From assembly GCA_023014335.1 (NCBI GenBank), contig JAECYW010000006.1, positions 186,001 to 250,000 on the forward strand: DNA of 64,000 nt, written 5' to 3'. This DNA comes from Galerina marginata. Taxonomy: Eukaryota > Basidiomycota > Agaricomycetes > Agaricales > Galerinaceae. Each line of letters starts with the position of its first letter. The first letter of the stretch is position 1. A program made the position numbers and the translations under genes. Shown piece after piece: positions 1 to 11,800 of the stretch. The notes beneath the pieces were generated by a model. The model saw only the letters and a program-made list of their open reading frames with translations. It had not been told where the DNA came from and ran no database searches.

Positions 1-749
1 TTCCGGTCACTTACTAGAGAAAAAAACGATCCCCCGAGGAACCGGGTGTATTACTTATCAATAAATGCAATTCCCAGATACTTATGTTTCATTCCCGGAG
101 ATATAAGTGCGTTTTCGATAGGGAAAGAGTCACGGAGATAATGGACTACGTAACCTCGGCTGACGCGGCCATCACGATGCGCATCAGAGCTGCAAAGGCC
201 GCCGTCTGCTTCATTCGAGAGCGCGTGCCAAGCGCGTGCGCTACCTGCCAGCATTTACGGCGCTAATTTGATGCATTTCTTTAAGAGATGAAGAGGATAT
301 GACATTAAACTCACAAACTTGGAATCTATAAGCTATTTGGCCTCTGAGAGGCGGTCATAAACCATTCAAAAAGTGATTTTAGGTGTTGAGAAAAGGCTGC
401 CAAGGGAGTTCGCAAGGCCATAGTGCAGCGCAAATGCCAAAATGCGACATATTCCACACATTTATGTCTATTTTGATACTAATTTGCGATAGCACAGCAC
501 AGAGGATACGCACAGGCTGCCCGCGAGCTCCAAAGTGAAGCGGACGGCAGCCTTCGCGCCTCTGATGCGCATCGTGATGGCCGCGTCAGCCGAGGTTACG
601 TAGTCCATTATCTCCGTGACTCTTTCCCTATCGAAAACGCACTTATATCTCCGGGAATGAAACATATGTATCTGGGAATTGCATTTATTGATAAGTAATA
701 CACCCAGTTCCTCGGGGGAATCGTTTTTTTCTCTAGTAAGTGACCGGAA
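1..749. repeat. Foldback (inverted-repeat) element, arms of about 213 bp
   Basis: Bases 1-213 are nearly the exact reverse complement of 537-749, with a central spacer of about 320 bases. The outer ends read TTCCGGTCAC... on the left and ...GTGACCGGAA on the right. Differences between the arms are a few substitutions and a one-base change in a C run, so the arms are young or maintained. Small ORFs inside each arm are the same sequence read twice and are not credible genes. The left arm starts at the window edge, so the element could extend further left. Long arms with no coding capacity fit a foldback or MITE-type DNA element; no target duplication can be checked. Confidence 0.85.
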
Positions 750-885
750 ATACAACTTAACTATCTGGGAATAGACTGAAGTCCCCCGGGAATGTGAATT
801 CTGGTCTTACTGCAATTGAAATTGAGGCGTCTTCATATCTGGGAACACTAAATATGAGACTTACATACCGGAAATAATAAATGTG
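645..885. repeat. Array of GGGAA-containing motifs
   Basis: Within and just outside the right arm of the foldback, short motifs such as CCGGGAATG, TCTGGGAATT, CCGGAAATA, TCTGGGAATAG, CCGGGAATGTG and TCTGGGAACAC recur every 20-50 bases in otherwise AT-rich DNA. The pattern resembles subterminal repeats of DNA transposons, which in other systems are transposase binding sites; that role is inference here. A similar but not identical array lies at 18750-19090. Confidence 0.55.
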
Positions 886-894
886 CACATCAAC

Positions 895-1400
895 AGCCAT
901 ACCCCATCGCTGTCATCGTTTCGAACAGTGACCCGGTAAGCTGATCACCGTTCCACAAGGCGTCTTAGGAATTTGATCGCTGTGAAGAGCATCGTGGACT
1001 GGTATTCTATGGTCAATCTCCATCAGGGTAAGATCGGCGATTTTGTAAACCGCGTGGAAGCTTTCCGAGATCTCATCTATCCCCTATCTTAGGTAGTCTT
1101 GTAGGTTTATGCATAATTTATAAGGCGCCTCTCGTCTGGACAAACTGCACAGCCGCTACCTCTCGCATTATGCATCGTTATGCATGACTCTGGCTCAGAC
1201 GGTATTGTGCATAATGAATCTATTCTCATTAGAGTTGATTTATGCACAATCATAGGGACATTGCCTGAACTCGAGTAGATCAGGCCGCGGCGGAGACTCG
1301 GGCCGCACGCCATCACATAGGAAGAACACAAGAAAGAATGTTCATGGAGGGAATAACGAGCCTTCACAACAACTATTTCGTGGTAAAAGATGTCAAACAT
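895..1400 (-). repeat. Dispersed repeat, inverted partner of 60530-60965
   Basis: Read on the minus strand this stretch matches 60530-60965. Shared landmarks are the GTTTACAAAA block, CCCTGATGGAGATT, the GATCA/GCTCACC block and the ATTGTGCATAA...TTATGCACAAT pair. The conceptual translations of both copies share IVHKS, LMRI and PESC, but these are repeat echoes, not a gene. A third partial copy (motif ATTCTCATTAGAGTTGA) is at 62264-62330. The TTATGCA motif recurs several times in 1110-1260. Confidence 0.75.
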
Positions 1401-3658
1401 CTTACTTTGACTGCGCTCTCAGCTTGCGCGTCATGAGGGTGTTAGCTAACTCAGATTATTTTATATGAGGTGCGATGCAGCAGAGCGAGGTGGGCGAAAG
1501 TGCGAAGCACTTTCCCGACACAAGCTCTCGGATCCTGACCTCCACAGGGTGTCCGAACAAACGCTGCAATACCCAATTATTAGGAGCCTGGCGACGCATT
1601 GAAGCGTGCGAGGATACCCAAATATTAGGAGGCAGGCTAAAAACTAAAATTATGAAGTCAGGAAATTAGAATCACAAACCAGATGAGACCTATATTCCGT
1701 CCAGTATTAGTCCAGTAACTTGAAGGAGTACGAGTTTTGTTGAAGAATAGCTTCAAGATGGCGAGTGTCCACTTGGTGGGAAGAGAAAATATAGCTTTCG
1801 AGGAGATCATTGCAGTAGCAGTTCAAATATATATCCGGGGCAGTCTTGGGCACCCATAGACGGCCCACTGGCAGCAGATTTGGGGTTTGTTGCAGATGCA
1901 GGGGAAACACAAATTGACATTAGCGTCCGAGGCGTCAGCTAGAGGATCGGTTCCGGCATTGGAGCAATTGCCATAGCTGGAATGGACTATCTGCCAGTTT
2001 TAGGCAGAAAATTTTCACTGTAAAAGGAGTATGGAAGATGATAGATGCAAGGCACCCGGCAGGTTCTAGCCATGGGACATTTTGATTACAGCCTTTCGAA
2101 ATCATCAAAAGGAGAATAGCCAGGAAACGTAGCTTTGGATAAATTTACTCCATACTCGTTGCGTGTATGAGAGACTTGAGTTGGACATCAACAGGTCGAA
2201 ATCTGTGGATGGTTTCACTGTTTATTAAGCAGCGACGCAGGAGATTCCACGTAAGTTTCAGCGGAAGTACTGCGGTGGTCGGACGGATGCAGATTGCAGT
2301 CTCATAGGAGGCGGCATGCTTAACATTGGTTATTACAAGACGAAGCATCGCACAGAACGACGTGCAGCCTTTTCCAGAAGCTGATAGCAACAGTGACCGG
2401 TAGGAGCCATGATTTTGAATCATGAGAGCAAAAGCAGTGCACTTTGGTTGTTTGAAAAATCTTCAGACCAGGCAGGCAGGGGCTCGGCGTCCAGGAGCAA
2501 GTAATTTTAACCCAATAGATATTACCGAGCGTGAAGCCGATCTCAAAGTCTAAAGAGGGTGATAATTTTCCAGGGAAACCTTCAAGCCTAGTTTAGGACA
2601 AGATTCCGTTCATCGTGATGGAGACAGTCGCGTGGTCGAGGTTTTGAGCAAATTTTACAGTGGCGGAACAAGAAAGTCGAGCAGTAATGTTAGTACGAGG
2701 TTTGATGGGGGGAGCAGGAGCAGTATTCTCTACCCAGGAACAACCCTAGTGGCAATGGTCAGGTATAATGCAGGACATATTTCGCCACGAAATTTGGTGG
2801 ACCTCTGTCAGCGCATACTTTGTTCCGTGCTAGATTCTACCTCTCAGAGCGAAAAGGCTGCAATTTGTGGTCTTCCAATTGAGGCCCTGGCTTACAGTCA
2901 GCGGTCGCACATCCTCTGGTATCGTCTAGATGGTGTTGGTGCCCGATGAATAGTCAAACATTCTTCAAGGTGCTTGCCTGTAAACATACCAAGCGCTTAA
3001 CGTGCTTGTTCCTCGCTAAGACGAGATTGTAACTGTTACCTACCATCCAGAAAGAATTTGGGGTTTACGGGGTTTGAGGCCTTTGGCGGGCGGCGCAAAT
3101 CAAGCGGGCGCGCGTGAGAATAAATGTGCATCCGGACAGTCATAATGGCAACATAATGGGCTCTGAAAAAAACTTATGTACAACAGCTCTATACTGTAGC
3201 AGAGGACAATTACCACACATCTGCAAATTTTTTCACTGAAAAAATGGCTGAATTCCAACGGAAATGAGGGAAACATTGAAGGTTGATTGAAGGTAAGTAT
3301 TCAACTTTACGCCCAGGCCACAAAAACCATGTCCGGCTCCCAGGTGGAGCGCAACAAAAATATCGCCTGGTGCGAAAAGCGCAACGTCATAGCACGTGCT
3401 AGGCGAAAAGCGCAATCTCTCTAATATAGCACACTCTAGATATATCATATACACAGGTATGTAAACCCTCCATTCGAGGGTAGAAGAATCTAATTTTAGT
3501 TTTACCTACACTGCGCAGTAAAATCCGATGAAAGTGCACCCTCCCGCACTCGCAAACATGGTACAATACGCAGAATCTTAACCACCTCACCGTGCCGCAG
3601 CCATTTGGCGGAGAAAATCTCTGAAGAAGATGAATGAGAACTACAAAGTTGTCAAGGC
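1401..3658. other. Intergenic stretch with no supported gene
   Basis: The longest open frames (for example 2632-2949 plus, 105 codons, and 2145-2423 minus, 92 codons) have no recognisable domain, no splice structure and ordinary AT-rich composition. The minus frame at 2145-2423 contains a SGKG stretch but lacks a proper Walker A. I see nothing I can name. Confidence 0.5.
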
Positions 3659-5305
3659 CTACGAGATCAGAAGGTCAACGATATGGCCGTCCCCGCATAT
3701 TTTTTTGTATTCTTGGCCATCACATTGAAGAATTATAGTGAGGCCGGTAAAGTCTTCCAGGGATCGTAGGTCAGTGAGGGCATCAAGATCGATTGACAGA
3801 GAAAGAACATCAACCGGTCGGCCACTTGAAATTCGTGATGTGAGAAATTCTTTGATGGTCAATAATTCTCCTCCTTGCAGGTAACCACTGATTTCAACTG
3901 TTTGGAGGAGTGGAAAGGAGAGGCTAAAGATGTCACTGTGGAGGTTGAGCAAAAAGCGCAAAGTTTTGGGATTAATGGTCAAAGTTTCGACGGAGGGAAC
4001 TGATAAAATAAATTGGGCTATTCTGCTATCAGCGGGTTCGAAAAGATCCGGTGAGATTGAAAGCGCAAGGGTTTTAACGTCTTGAAATTTAACCAAAGGT
4101 AAAGCTGTAAAAAATGCCCCGATTATATCGCGCGGAAGTTCTTTATAGCGCCTGAGTTCGTGCGGAAGTTCTTTATAGGGCCTGAGTTCGAAACGGAATT
4201 GCCCTTTGTGAGGAATTTGGGCCACGAAGTGGAAGTGATATTGATACAATTCGAGGGAAATGTTGCTCGGGAAATCACAACACCTGGAGTAGGTGTACAG
4301 AACTTCATTGGCCAGGGTCAACGTTGTGGCATCGGGAGTGCGGCCAGTGTGACTAAAAGTCAGGTAGCATCCCGCAGCTGGTTTTATTTGAGTGAGGAAA
4401 TCCATATATGGGCCCATATCCCTATACGATGAAAGTATAATTTCTTTTATGGACGGCGCTGTGATGTGGGGTAGCGAAGAGAGTGCATCTCCAGTGCAGC
4501 CGATCGCATTAGAAGTCTCGTCTTCCAGGCATTCAAGATGCGGCATGTGTGGGATTGCTCGAATTAGATCATAGGCAGATACTTGATCATTCAAGGCAAG
4601 GAAACGGATCTTTGCAAGCCAAGGAGCATCCAGGTTGAACTTGATCTTTGGAGCGCAAAATACACGCAATGCAGGAGCGAGGTTATCGAAGATGATGAAG
4701 TCGGAGGGAGAAATAGTGTATATGGGTTTTTGATCCCCACGGCCAAAGAAGACTCGAAAGGTCTCGAGAACTTTCGATGGACGCCGAAAAACGTTCCAGA
4801 ACTGTAAAATGCTGCAGGCGTCCACAAAACCATGGTGGTTTGTGAAATCGAGTTGAAGCCATCGAATTCTATCCCATTGTTGATTGAGAATTTCGGCGAC
4901 AAGTTTCTCGGAGAGGCTTTCTTGGCTTGGAGGACCCCAAAACACAGAAAGCAATGACCTACCCGTCCTCCGTAGGACCTCTTCCCTCCATTCATCGTGC
5001 TCAAGATGGGAAAAGTTGATAACTTGAGCCCAGAGCGATGAAAATGACAGGATGACATGTCGCCAGCTTGAACAGACTTGAGAGCTGTATCGGAGGGTAT
5101 TGATTGCTGCTATTGCATATTTATCCTCGGTTTCGTTTACCATATCTGCATTTAACAAGAAAATCTGCCAGAGTATATCGTCGTGGAGGCTGATAATCGA
5201 TGGTTTGAGGCCGGAGATATTATCGTGATTCTGGCTGTTCTGCTGAGAAAGAGGATGATAGGGAGCCGGTAAACCCAGAGAATCCGTAAGTTTTAGGTTT
5301 TTCAT
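3659..5305 (-). CDS. F-box-like protein, single exon, 548 aa
   Basis: An uninterrupted 548-codon frame. Residues about 38-95 look like the fungal F-box-like domain: LHDDILWQIFLLNADM, then SSQVCSSWRHVI and SFSSLWAQV, the usual Leu/Pro-Trp pattern of mushroom F-box proteins. The rest is Leu-rich with beta/alpha alternation and no sharp repeats, as in the substrate-recognition part of this family. F-box proteins join SCF ubiquitin ligases through Skp1 and present targets for ubiquitination; the target here is unknown. The ATG at 5305 is the first in frame and gives a normal length. An in-frame 30-base tandem duplication (4132-4161/4162-4191) gives a doubled RYKELP-type decapeptide. The gene appears intact and is the best-preserved single-exon gene in the window. 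Confidence 0.85.
   Translation of the reverse strand: MKNLKLTDSLGLPAPYHPLSQQNSQNHDNISGLKPSIISLHDDILWQIFLLNADMVNETEDKYAIAAINTLRYSSQVCSSWRHVILSFSSLWAQVINFSHLEHDEWREEVLRRTGRSLLSVFWGPPSQESLSEKLVAEILNQQWDRIRWLQLDFTNHHGFVDACSILQFWNVFRRPSKVLETFRVFFGRGDQKPIYTISPSDFIIFDNLAPALRVFCAPKIKFNLDAPWLAKIRFLALNDQVSAYDLIRAIPHMPHLECLEDETSNAIGCTGDALSSLPHITAPSIKEIILSSYRDMGPYMDFLTQIKPAAGCYLTFSHTGRTPDATTLTLANEVLYTYSRCCDFPSNISLELYQYHFHFVAQIPHKGQFRFELRPYKELPHELRRYKELPRDIIGAFFTALPLVKFQDVKTLALSISPDLFEPADSRIAQFILSVPSVETLTINPKTLRFLLNLHSDIFSLSFPLLQTVEISGYLQGGELLTIKEFLTSRISSGRPVDVLSLSIDLDALTDLRSLEDFTGLTIILQCDGQEYKKICGDGHIVDLLIS
4132..4191. repeat. 30-bp tandem duplication inside the F-box gene
   Basis: The unit beginning GCGGAAGTTCTTTATAG at 4132 is repeated at 4162 with two mismatches. 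It is a multiple of three, so the protein gains ten residues (PYKELPHEL followed by RYKELPRDI) without a frame break. It looks like recent replication slippage. Confidence 0.9.
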
Positions 5306-5893
5306 AGATAATGCGATTCTAACACTTTGTCTATGAAGACACTGTCGTGGTCAAGAAAAATCGTGAAAAACCCAGTTGAAGCACGGCCACCATCCCTTTT
5401 TAGGACACACGTCAAACCCTCATATATACGCAGTGCAGGACCGCAGGTGCTACGAGGAACAAGGAAGATGTGTACTTATAATCGACAAGAGGAATATTAT
5501 CTTAGGATAGGTCCATAGTTTTATGTCTGAACTACAGTAAAGGCCCTGCAACGCAGAAACATGAGTGGCTTCCATTGCTCACCAACGGCTCTCAATGGGT
5601 ATGCGTTGGATCACTGTTAGAAATCGATGATTTCCACTGATGTCCGATGATGTTGCCACCTCGGCGCATATTACTGCAAGGCTATCCGATTCGGTGATGC
5701 TCAGCCCGTCGAGTCCTGTACCTTACAGTGTAAGGATGTGACGACGCCGTTCACGTAATTGGGCTTCTCATGCCTTGACGGTGATATGAAGGTGAATGTA
5801 TCTCGACAGCATGCTCATTTTGACCTGCCTGACTCGACGAACTCCCACTTGCCAACCCAGGAAGCGATAACTTCGGTCTTGGCTTGATCAACT
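5306..5893. other. Intergenic, nothing recognised
   Basis: Separates the F-box gene from the 3' end of the large serine-rich gene. It contains short frames only and no repeat that I can trace elsewhere in the window. Confidence 0.5.
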
Positions 5894-8800
5894 TCAACGG
5901 CGGGCTGTTCTCTCCATCCCTCTCCCTTTCCTTCCTTCATGACCCCCACCTCCGCTAACATGCTTCCCGAGATCACTCAACCGCTTCCTCAGCACCCCTG
6001 TCTCATGCGTTTCACTTCCTCCTGCACCTCCACTCCCAACTCCAACCGAAACTATAATCATCACACTCGAAGGCCGTCCTAACGAACCACCGACACCGAC
6101 AGATGCAAAAGCAGCCGCAGCTACAGCCATCGCGCCAGACGTAGACGCGATTGACATACCAGCTGAACTTGAGCGGCGGGGTACGGGCATCGGGATGAAT
6201 GACGTGGGTGGGTGGTGCGGCGGAGAGGTAGGTATGGGCACTTGCGACCCTGAGCCTTGGCTCGATTTCCCGCTTTGCAGCATCATTTCGGTTTCTGACT
6301 CGATTTGATGGATTTGTGCTTGAGTTAGGATGGACATCGCTACGGGCGGCACTGAGGTTTCAATCGTAGTTGAGGTTGAAGTCGAAGTCGAGGCTGATGT
6401 GGTTGATAGGGCATTCTCAGTCGAAGTCGACGAGGATGTTGCTGCAGATACGGAAACGAGTGAAGACGGCGGAACGTGCATCGGCGTACCCGTGCCCACA
6501 GGCATAGGCGAACGTGGAGGCGAAGAAGGCACGGAGCCGCTTCCACTACCACCAAGTCCAAGAGGGGCATGTATGTAGAATGATATAACCTTGACATCCG
6601 AGACGTTGGAGGCAGTGATGTCGAAATTGGTGATTCCACCGTCTCAATGCCTGGTGACGAGCCTGAAGTCGATCTTGAATGAGTTCGTTGATGAGTTTGA
6701 ACGATCCTAGGACGAGAATTAGAATACCCAGTGGCTGAAGGAGGCGTGGTAGAAGAAGATGGCGCGGCCGTGTGCTGATTCCCCAAGCCATACCCGTAGA
6801 AATCACTATCCACAGCCGAAATCGGATGCCTCCTCGACGTGTTGGACTCGCAGGTAAATTAACGTCAATGGGCGAGGCAGCAGCACCAAAACCATCATTA
6901 CCACCTCTCGCACCACCACCGCGCGCATCACGGTGACGGTGACGGTCACGCATACGCGGAGGCAAGGAAGAGCCAGTGCTGGAAACGCGAATGCGGGTTT
7001 CTGAGAGAACGCGGACCTAGGCGGAGCTGTAGGTGAATGAGGATGGTTGGGTGGAGGCTATGCTGCCCCTGCCAGCGACACTGTCGACGCCCATGAGATG
7101 ACTGTGCTGGCGGTGCAGCTGCAAACTCTCTCGCGAGCCGAATGGGAACAGGTCCGCTGAACTTGAGTGCAGCATTGAAGTTGCTGGCGGAAGAGCCGGC
7201 GGAGGCTGCGGGTACAAACGTGTGCTAGGTTCAAAGAGCCTTCGGGAATCGATAACGAGCTGCCTTTCCTCCTCTTGCGTGGCTGGCTGATGGGCGCCGC
7301 GTGAAGGAGTCGTCGACGTGCTAGTATGTTCAACGATGGCTACGTTTGGTTCAAGGGATGCTGAAAGCGATGTTCGTGGTTGAATTTCTGCTTGTGCTTC
7401 CGAATGAGCCTGCACCTGCTGCCTGCTGCTCCGCAAACGGATTTCCAAAACCATAGGCGACAGCTGAGGCCCACCTGACGAACTTTGCTCTCTCGTCCCA
7501 TCCCATCCACCCTCTCCTCCTCCACCCTCTTTTTCGCCCTCGCTTTCTCTCGCTCCACCTCCCTCCTCCTCTCAGCCTCCAACGCCCGCATCTTCCTAAC
7601 CTCCACATGCCTCGGCAAATCAGTCAACCACGCCACCCACTCAGTCTCGCTCCCCTCCCCCTCATCGCTATCCCCGCCCTCCAACAATGATTCCATGCCC
7701 GTACCCATGCCCAAAGCCAACGCGTCCTCCTCCTCGTCTCCATGCCCATGCGTGCAGGAATACCCGTACCTTGGCTCGGGGTCGTAGTCGTCGTCGACGT
7801 AGCCACTGGCGGAGTCACCGTCGTGATCGTCTAAAGACGGGGATTCTCGGGCGTCGACCCGCTCTTCCGCGGCGTCGAGAGGGGTGGGTCGAAGAGACGG
7901 TGTATGTTCGCCAGTTTCCCTGAACGAACGAGCACCAGCAGCGTCGTTCATTCGAACGGCATTGATAGTCGACACATGCGACACCTGGCTCATCCCCCTC
8001 TGCTCCTCCAGACCCAAAGCCGACCATTCCTTCTCGCCAGCAACCTCCTCTTCGTCTCCATCAGCACCTTCCACTTTTTCCTCAACACCCCCATTCTCCA
8101 AGCTCCACCCAGCCTGTCTCGCATGACTCTCAAATCCATCCTCTCCCTCCTCCTCTCCTCGACTCCGGGCGCCACCCATTCTGCACGAGGTCTAACGGTC
8201 TCCCTGCCTCTCGCATCCCGTGGCTCCGTGCACGCTGCACGATCTCGGCACGTCATTCAGGGTAGCGCAGGGCGGGGGCTGGAAAGATATTAATAGCGAA
8301 GGGTTTTTAATGGGTTTGGGTTTGGGTGTGTCAGGCGAGAGAACAGATGATTTGAGGTTCGAGTTTTGGGCCTGTGGTTCTCCTGGTAGGTCTTGGATTC
8401 GACTCCCCTGCAGGGAGCTAACAAGCTGCCGTAATCCTCGTCGGCGTCGGATCCAGGTGTAGTCGCTGGCGCTTTTGAAATCGAACTCGTGGCCAACGAA
8501 TTTGAGCTTGATACCGGAAGGGTAGTCGATGACCAGAAAGCAGCCTGGATAGGCGAATTTGGGTAAGCTGACGTGGGGCTATTAGGCTGCGTGGGCAGGT
8601 TTGAGTGCGACTTGGAACGAGATTAAGGTTGCGATTGAGTGTACGATTGTGATTGAGAATGAGCCGTCACCATCGACGACGGCATTGGCAAACCCGTTAT
8701 CGAAGAAGGAACAAGCGTTGGCGCTGGAGGTTGCGAGAAATAACGATGGAAGATTCTCAAGATGCTGTTGAAAGCTGTAGGTAAACGAAAAACGTAGTTA

Positions 8801-11800
8801 GTGAATTGTAATTACAATAGATACGAAGGTTGTAAAAACTTACTATGATCATTGCCCATATCGAGCACGATCCATTCGCCACGTCCGTCTTCCCGCCTTT
8901 TCCTCTCTTTCCCGCTCGTCGCGTCGGTGCTGCGACGGCTGCTGCTATCTAGACAAAAAGGGAGGGGTAAGGCATTGTGAGACGCGACGGTAGAGATGGG
9001 GTCCTGCTCGTCGGCTGCTGCAGCTTCCATAATGGGGGATAAAGTCAGCTTGGGTCTGCCGATAGAGGACGGGCAACGGAACGGTCGTCGGCGATGAGGA
9101 GACTCTGGGCATGCATGTTGGAGGTCCCATCGTAGTTGTTGAGTGTGCTGGAAGTCTCGCTAGTCAGGATAGACTTCGATCTAAAATTCGACTGCCTGTC
9201 CTCCTGGTGCTGGTGGTGCTGACAAACGTGCCGTTCTGGTAAAATCGTGGACCCCGGCGGCGCCGATGCAACAGCAGACGCCGGTTGAACATCCAACAAC
9301 GCCCGCTGCATCCTCTCGCTCTCCCTATCATCCCTCCTCCGCCCCCCACCCGCCGCTTCCCCAACTTCCAACTCAACCGTCGCTCGCGCCACCACCACTG
9401 CTCTTCCCGAATAGCCCTCCAATGAACTTGGGCGTTGAAGTTGAAACCATGGTGCTTCTACTAGCGGTAGCAGCAGTCGCGCCTGAGTGGATCGCGACGC
9501 TTGACGTGGCAGGCGAACTCATGGAGATCGACGGTGCAGCGCCAATTTTACTCCACCCGACGAGTGCGGGCAGGCTGGCCTTCCTCGGGGGCGGGTTGAC
9601 GGGTTGACCACGATAGAGGTTCAACGTTCAACTCAGATTCCTCGGAGCCGACGCTCCTCAGGGAATACGGGTCGAGTTCGTTGACGACAGGCGGGGTGGG
9701 GCAGGTTAGCCAGCCAAACTCGGACCCGTGCTGGTGTACTTGAGAACCTTCTCCTGCTCCTTCTTCTCCCTGAGCTCGAGCTCGTCCCGCTCCCAAGTCG
9801 TGTGCTCTTGAACTTGGCGCAGACAATCTTCATACCAGCAGCCTCCGCCTCCAGGCGCGACGACGGGATATAGGTCCGCTCATTCCGACGGGATTTCTCC
9901 TTGTCTCGTTCCCGCTCCCGTTCGGAGTCGCGCTGGTGTTGACGGTCCCGTTCTCAATCCCAATATCATCCCACCGCCTCAAATACCACCTCTCGTGCAC
10001 GTCGTTCAACCTCTGTAAGCCCCGACCCAGACCCAGACCCAGACGCAGGAGCAGGAGCAGGAGCAGAAGCAGAAGCAAGCCCAGGCGGACGCAAATACCG
10101 CTCATCATCTACATCCGTCCCACCCCTCGTTTGCGAGCTTCCAGGTACAGGCGGCATCGTCAACACCCCCGCGTCATCCTCCCGCGGCTGGCGGCGTGGG
10201 TCTTTAGCAGCCGACGTACAGCTTCTCGGCGCAGACCTGCTTCGCATGTGCTCTCGCTGGGGCGGCGGGGGGGAAGTCTTGCTCTTGCTCCTCGCCCAGC
10301 TGGAAAGGGAGGAAGGACCACTGCGGTACGACGCCTTGGACTGTACGGAGTTTGCGAGGTGGCTCGCGTCGCGCAGGGAGAGCAGCGAGGAGAGCGAGAG
10401 GCGGCGCGTTGGTGTTGGGTCCTGGAAAAAAAAAAAAAGGGGGGGGGGGGGGGGGGGGGGGTTGTAGTTTTGGTTTTGAAAAGATAAGACGAGGGGATGG
10501 GGAGGAAAGAAAATATAGGAAGGGAGCAAATGTAAGATAGAAGAAGGCAGGAATTTCGGGTCTCGAGAAAAACGGAAGATTGCGAGGAGGGAAAATAAAC
10601 GAATGAACGAACGCGAAATTGAGGAGGAAAAGAATGAAATGATGAAAGAAAAAATTCGAGAAAGGCAGTAAAGGTTACGACGACGCTAAAAAGAGTTTGA
10701 CAAAAAAAAAATTACTACGTCCAGACCAAGGCGAAGACGATGCACCGAACGCAAGGGGGGAAAAACAACCACATAAGGTCGAGCCAAAACAAAACGAAAA
10801 CGAAACGAAGAACAGAATGGGTGCATATAGAGTGAAAAAGGACCGCCAACGCAAGAGCTACGCGCTGCAGAAAGTAAACACGGAATGTTGAACTCGATGT
10901 CACTAAAATGGTGCAAAGGAAGCTCTAGCAAAGACACCACGAAGAAAACTAAAAAATCGGTAACACCATCTAACAAAAGAAAGAAATGCCTTGTAGCGAC
11001 CAAAGAAAGCGAAGAGCGAAAGGCGAACGAAAGAACCCATATAAAAATGTCGAAGAACGTTGACAATTCCCTTGAGAGGCAGGCAAGAGACGGAAAAAGA
11101 AGTGTGGCCTAAAAGTGCCCCACGAGAAATACGGGAACCAACCCAAAAACGAACAGAAGGCAAATCACCCCCACAAAGAGGCGTGAAAAGGGAGAAAGGG
11201 TCGAAGAAGGAGAAATTGCGAAAAAAACTCAAACCACAGCAAAAACCATACAATGAAAGAAGCAAATGGCAAGTGACGACCATAGAAAGAAGCGAGCCAA
11301 GTACATAGGAAATAAACCGAGAAAAACGTACACGAACATAGGACGCCGTCAAAGATAGACAGCTAAAAATAAGCGGGCACTAAAAAAGTGGCACCGAGAA
11401 ACACGGGAATCTGACCCGAAAAGGACAGAAAGCCCATTGGAGGTCGAAGTGGTCGAAGTGGTCGAGGTGGCTGCTCCCGCAGCCGCAGATAACTTCGAAA
11501 GGGGGTTAAATTTTAGCGCCGTCTTCACGACGGGGCTCGAAACCGCGGATGCAGATTGAGGCGCAGGGATAGCGAGAGATCCAAGAGAAGGCACAGGCGG
11601 GCCAGGCAGCTCGACCCGGCCTCCAAACCCGCCTGCGCCAAGACGCCCGCTCATGGGCCTGCTGCTGGCACCGACAAGCTCGTGGTCGTCCGAGTCGTCC
11701 TCCTCGTTCCATTCGTCGTCTTCCTCGTACCCCTCTTCGCCTAGGGCAACGTCTTCGTGTGGTCTTGGTCCATCTTCTTCGGCCCTCGCAGCGTGGGCGT

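Noticed and set aside
2145..2423. Possible ATPase P-loop in a minus frame
   Set aside because: SGKG lacks the GXXXXGK(S/T) pattern and the frame is only 92 codons with no neighbours.
9936..10540. Plus-strand Arg/Ser- and Gly/Lys-rich frames up to 183 codons
   Set aside because: They are the antisense of the minus-strand Ser/Pro-rich coding sequence and of the A13-G23 tract.
10686..11352. Two minus-strand hydrophobic frames that look like membrane proteins
   Set aside because: Hydrophobicity comes from the pyrimidine-rich complement of a purine-rich repeat. The two frames echo each other and have no splice or start support.
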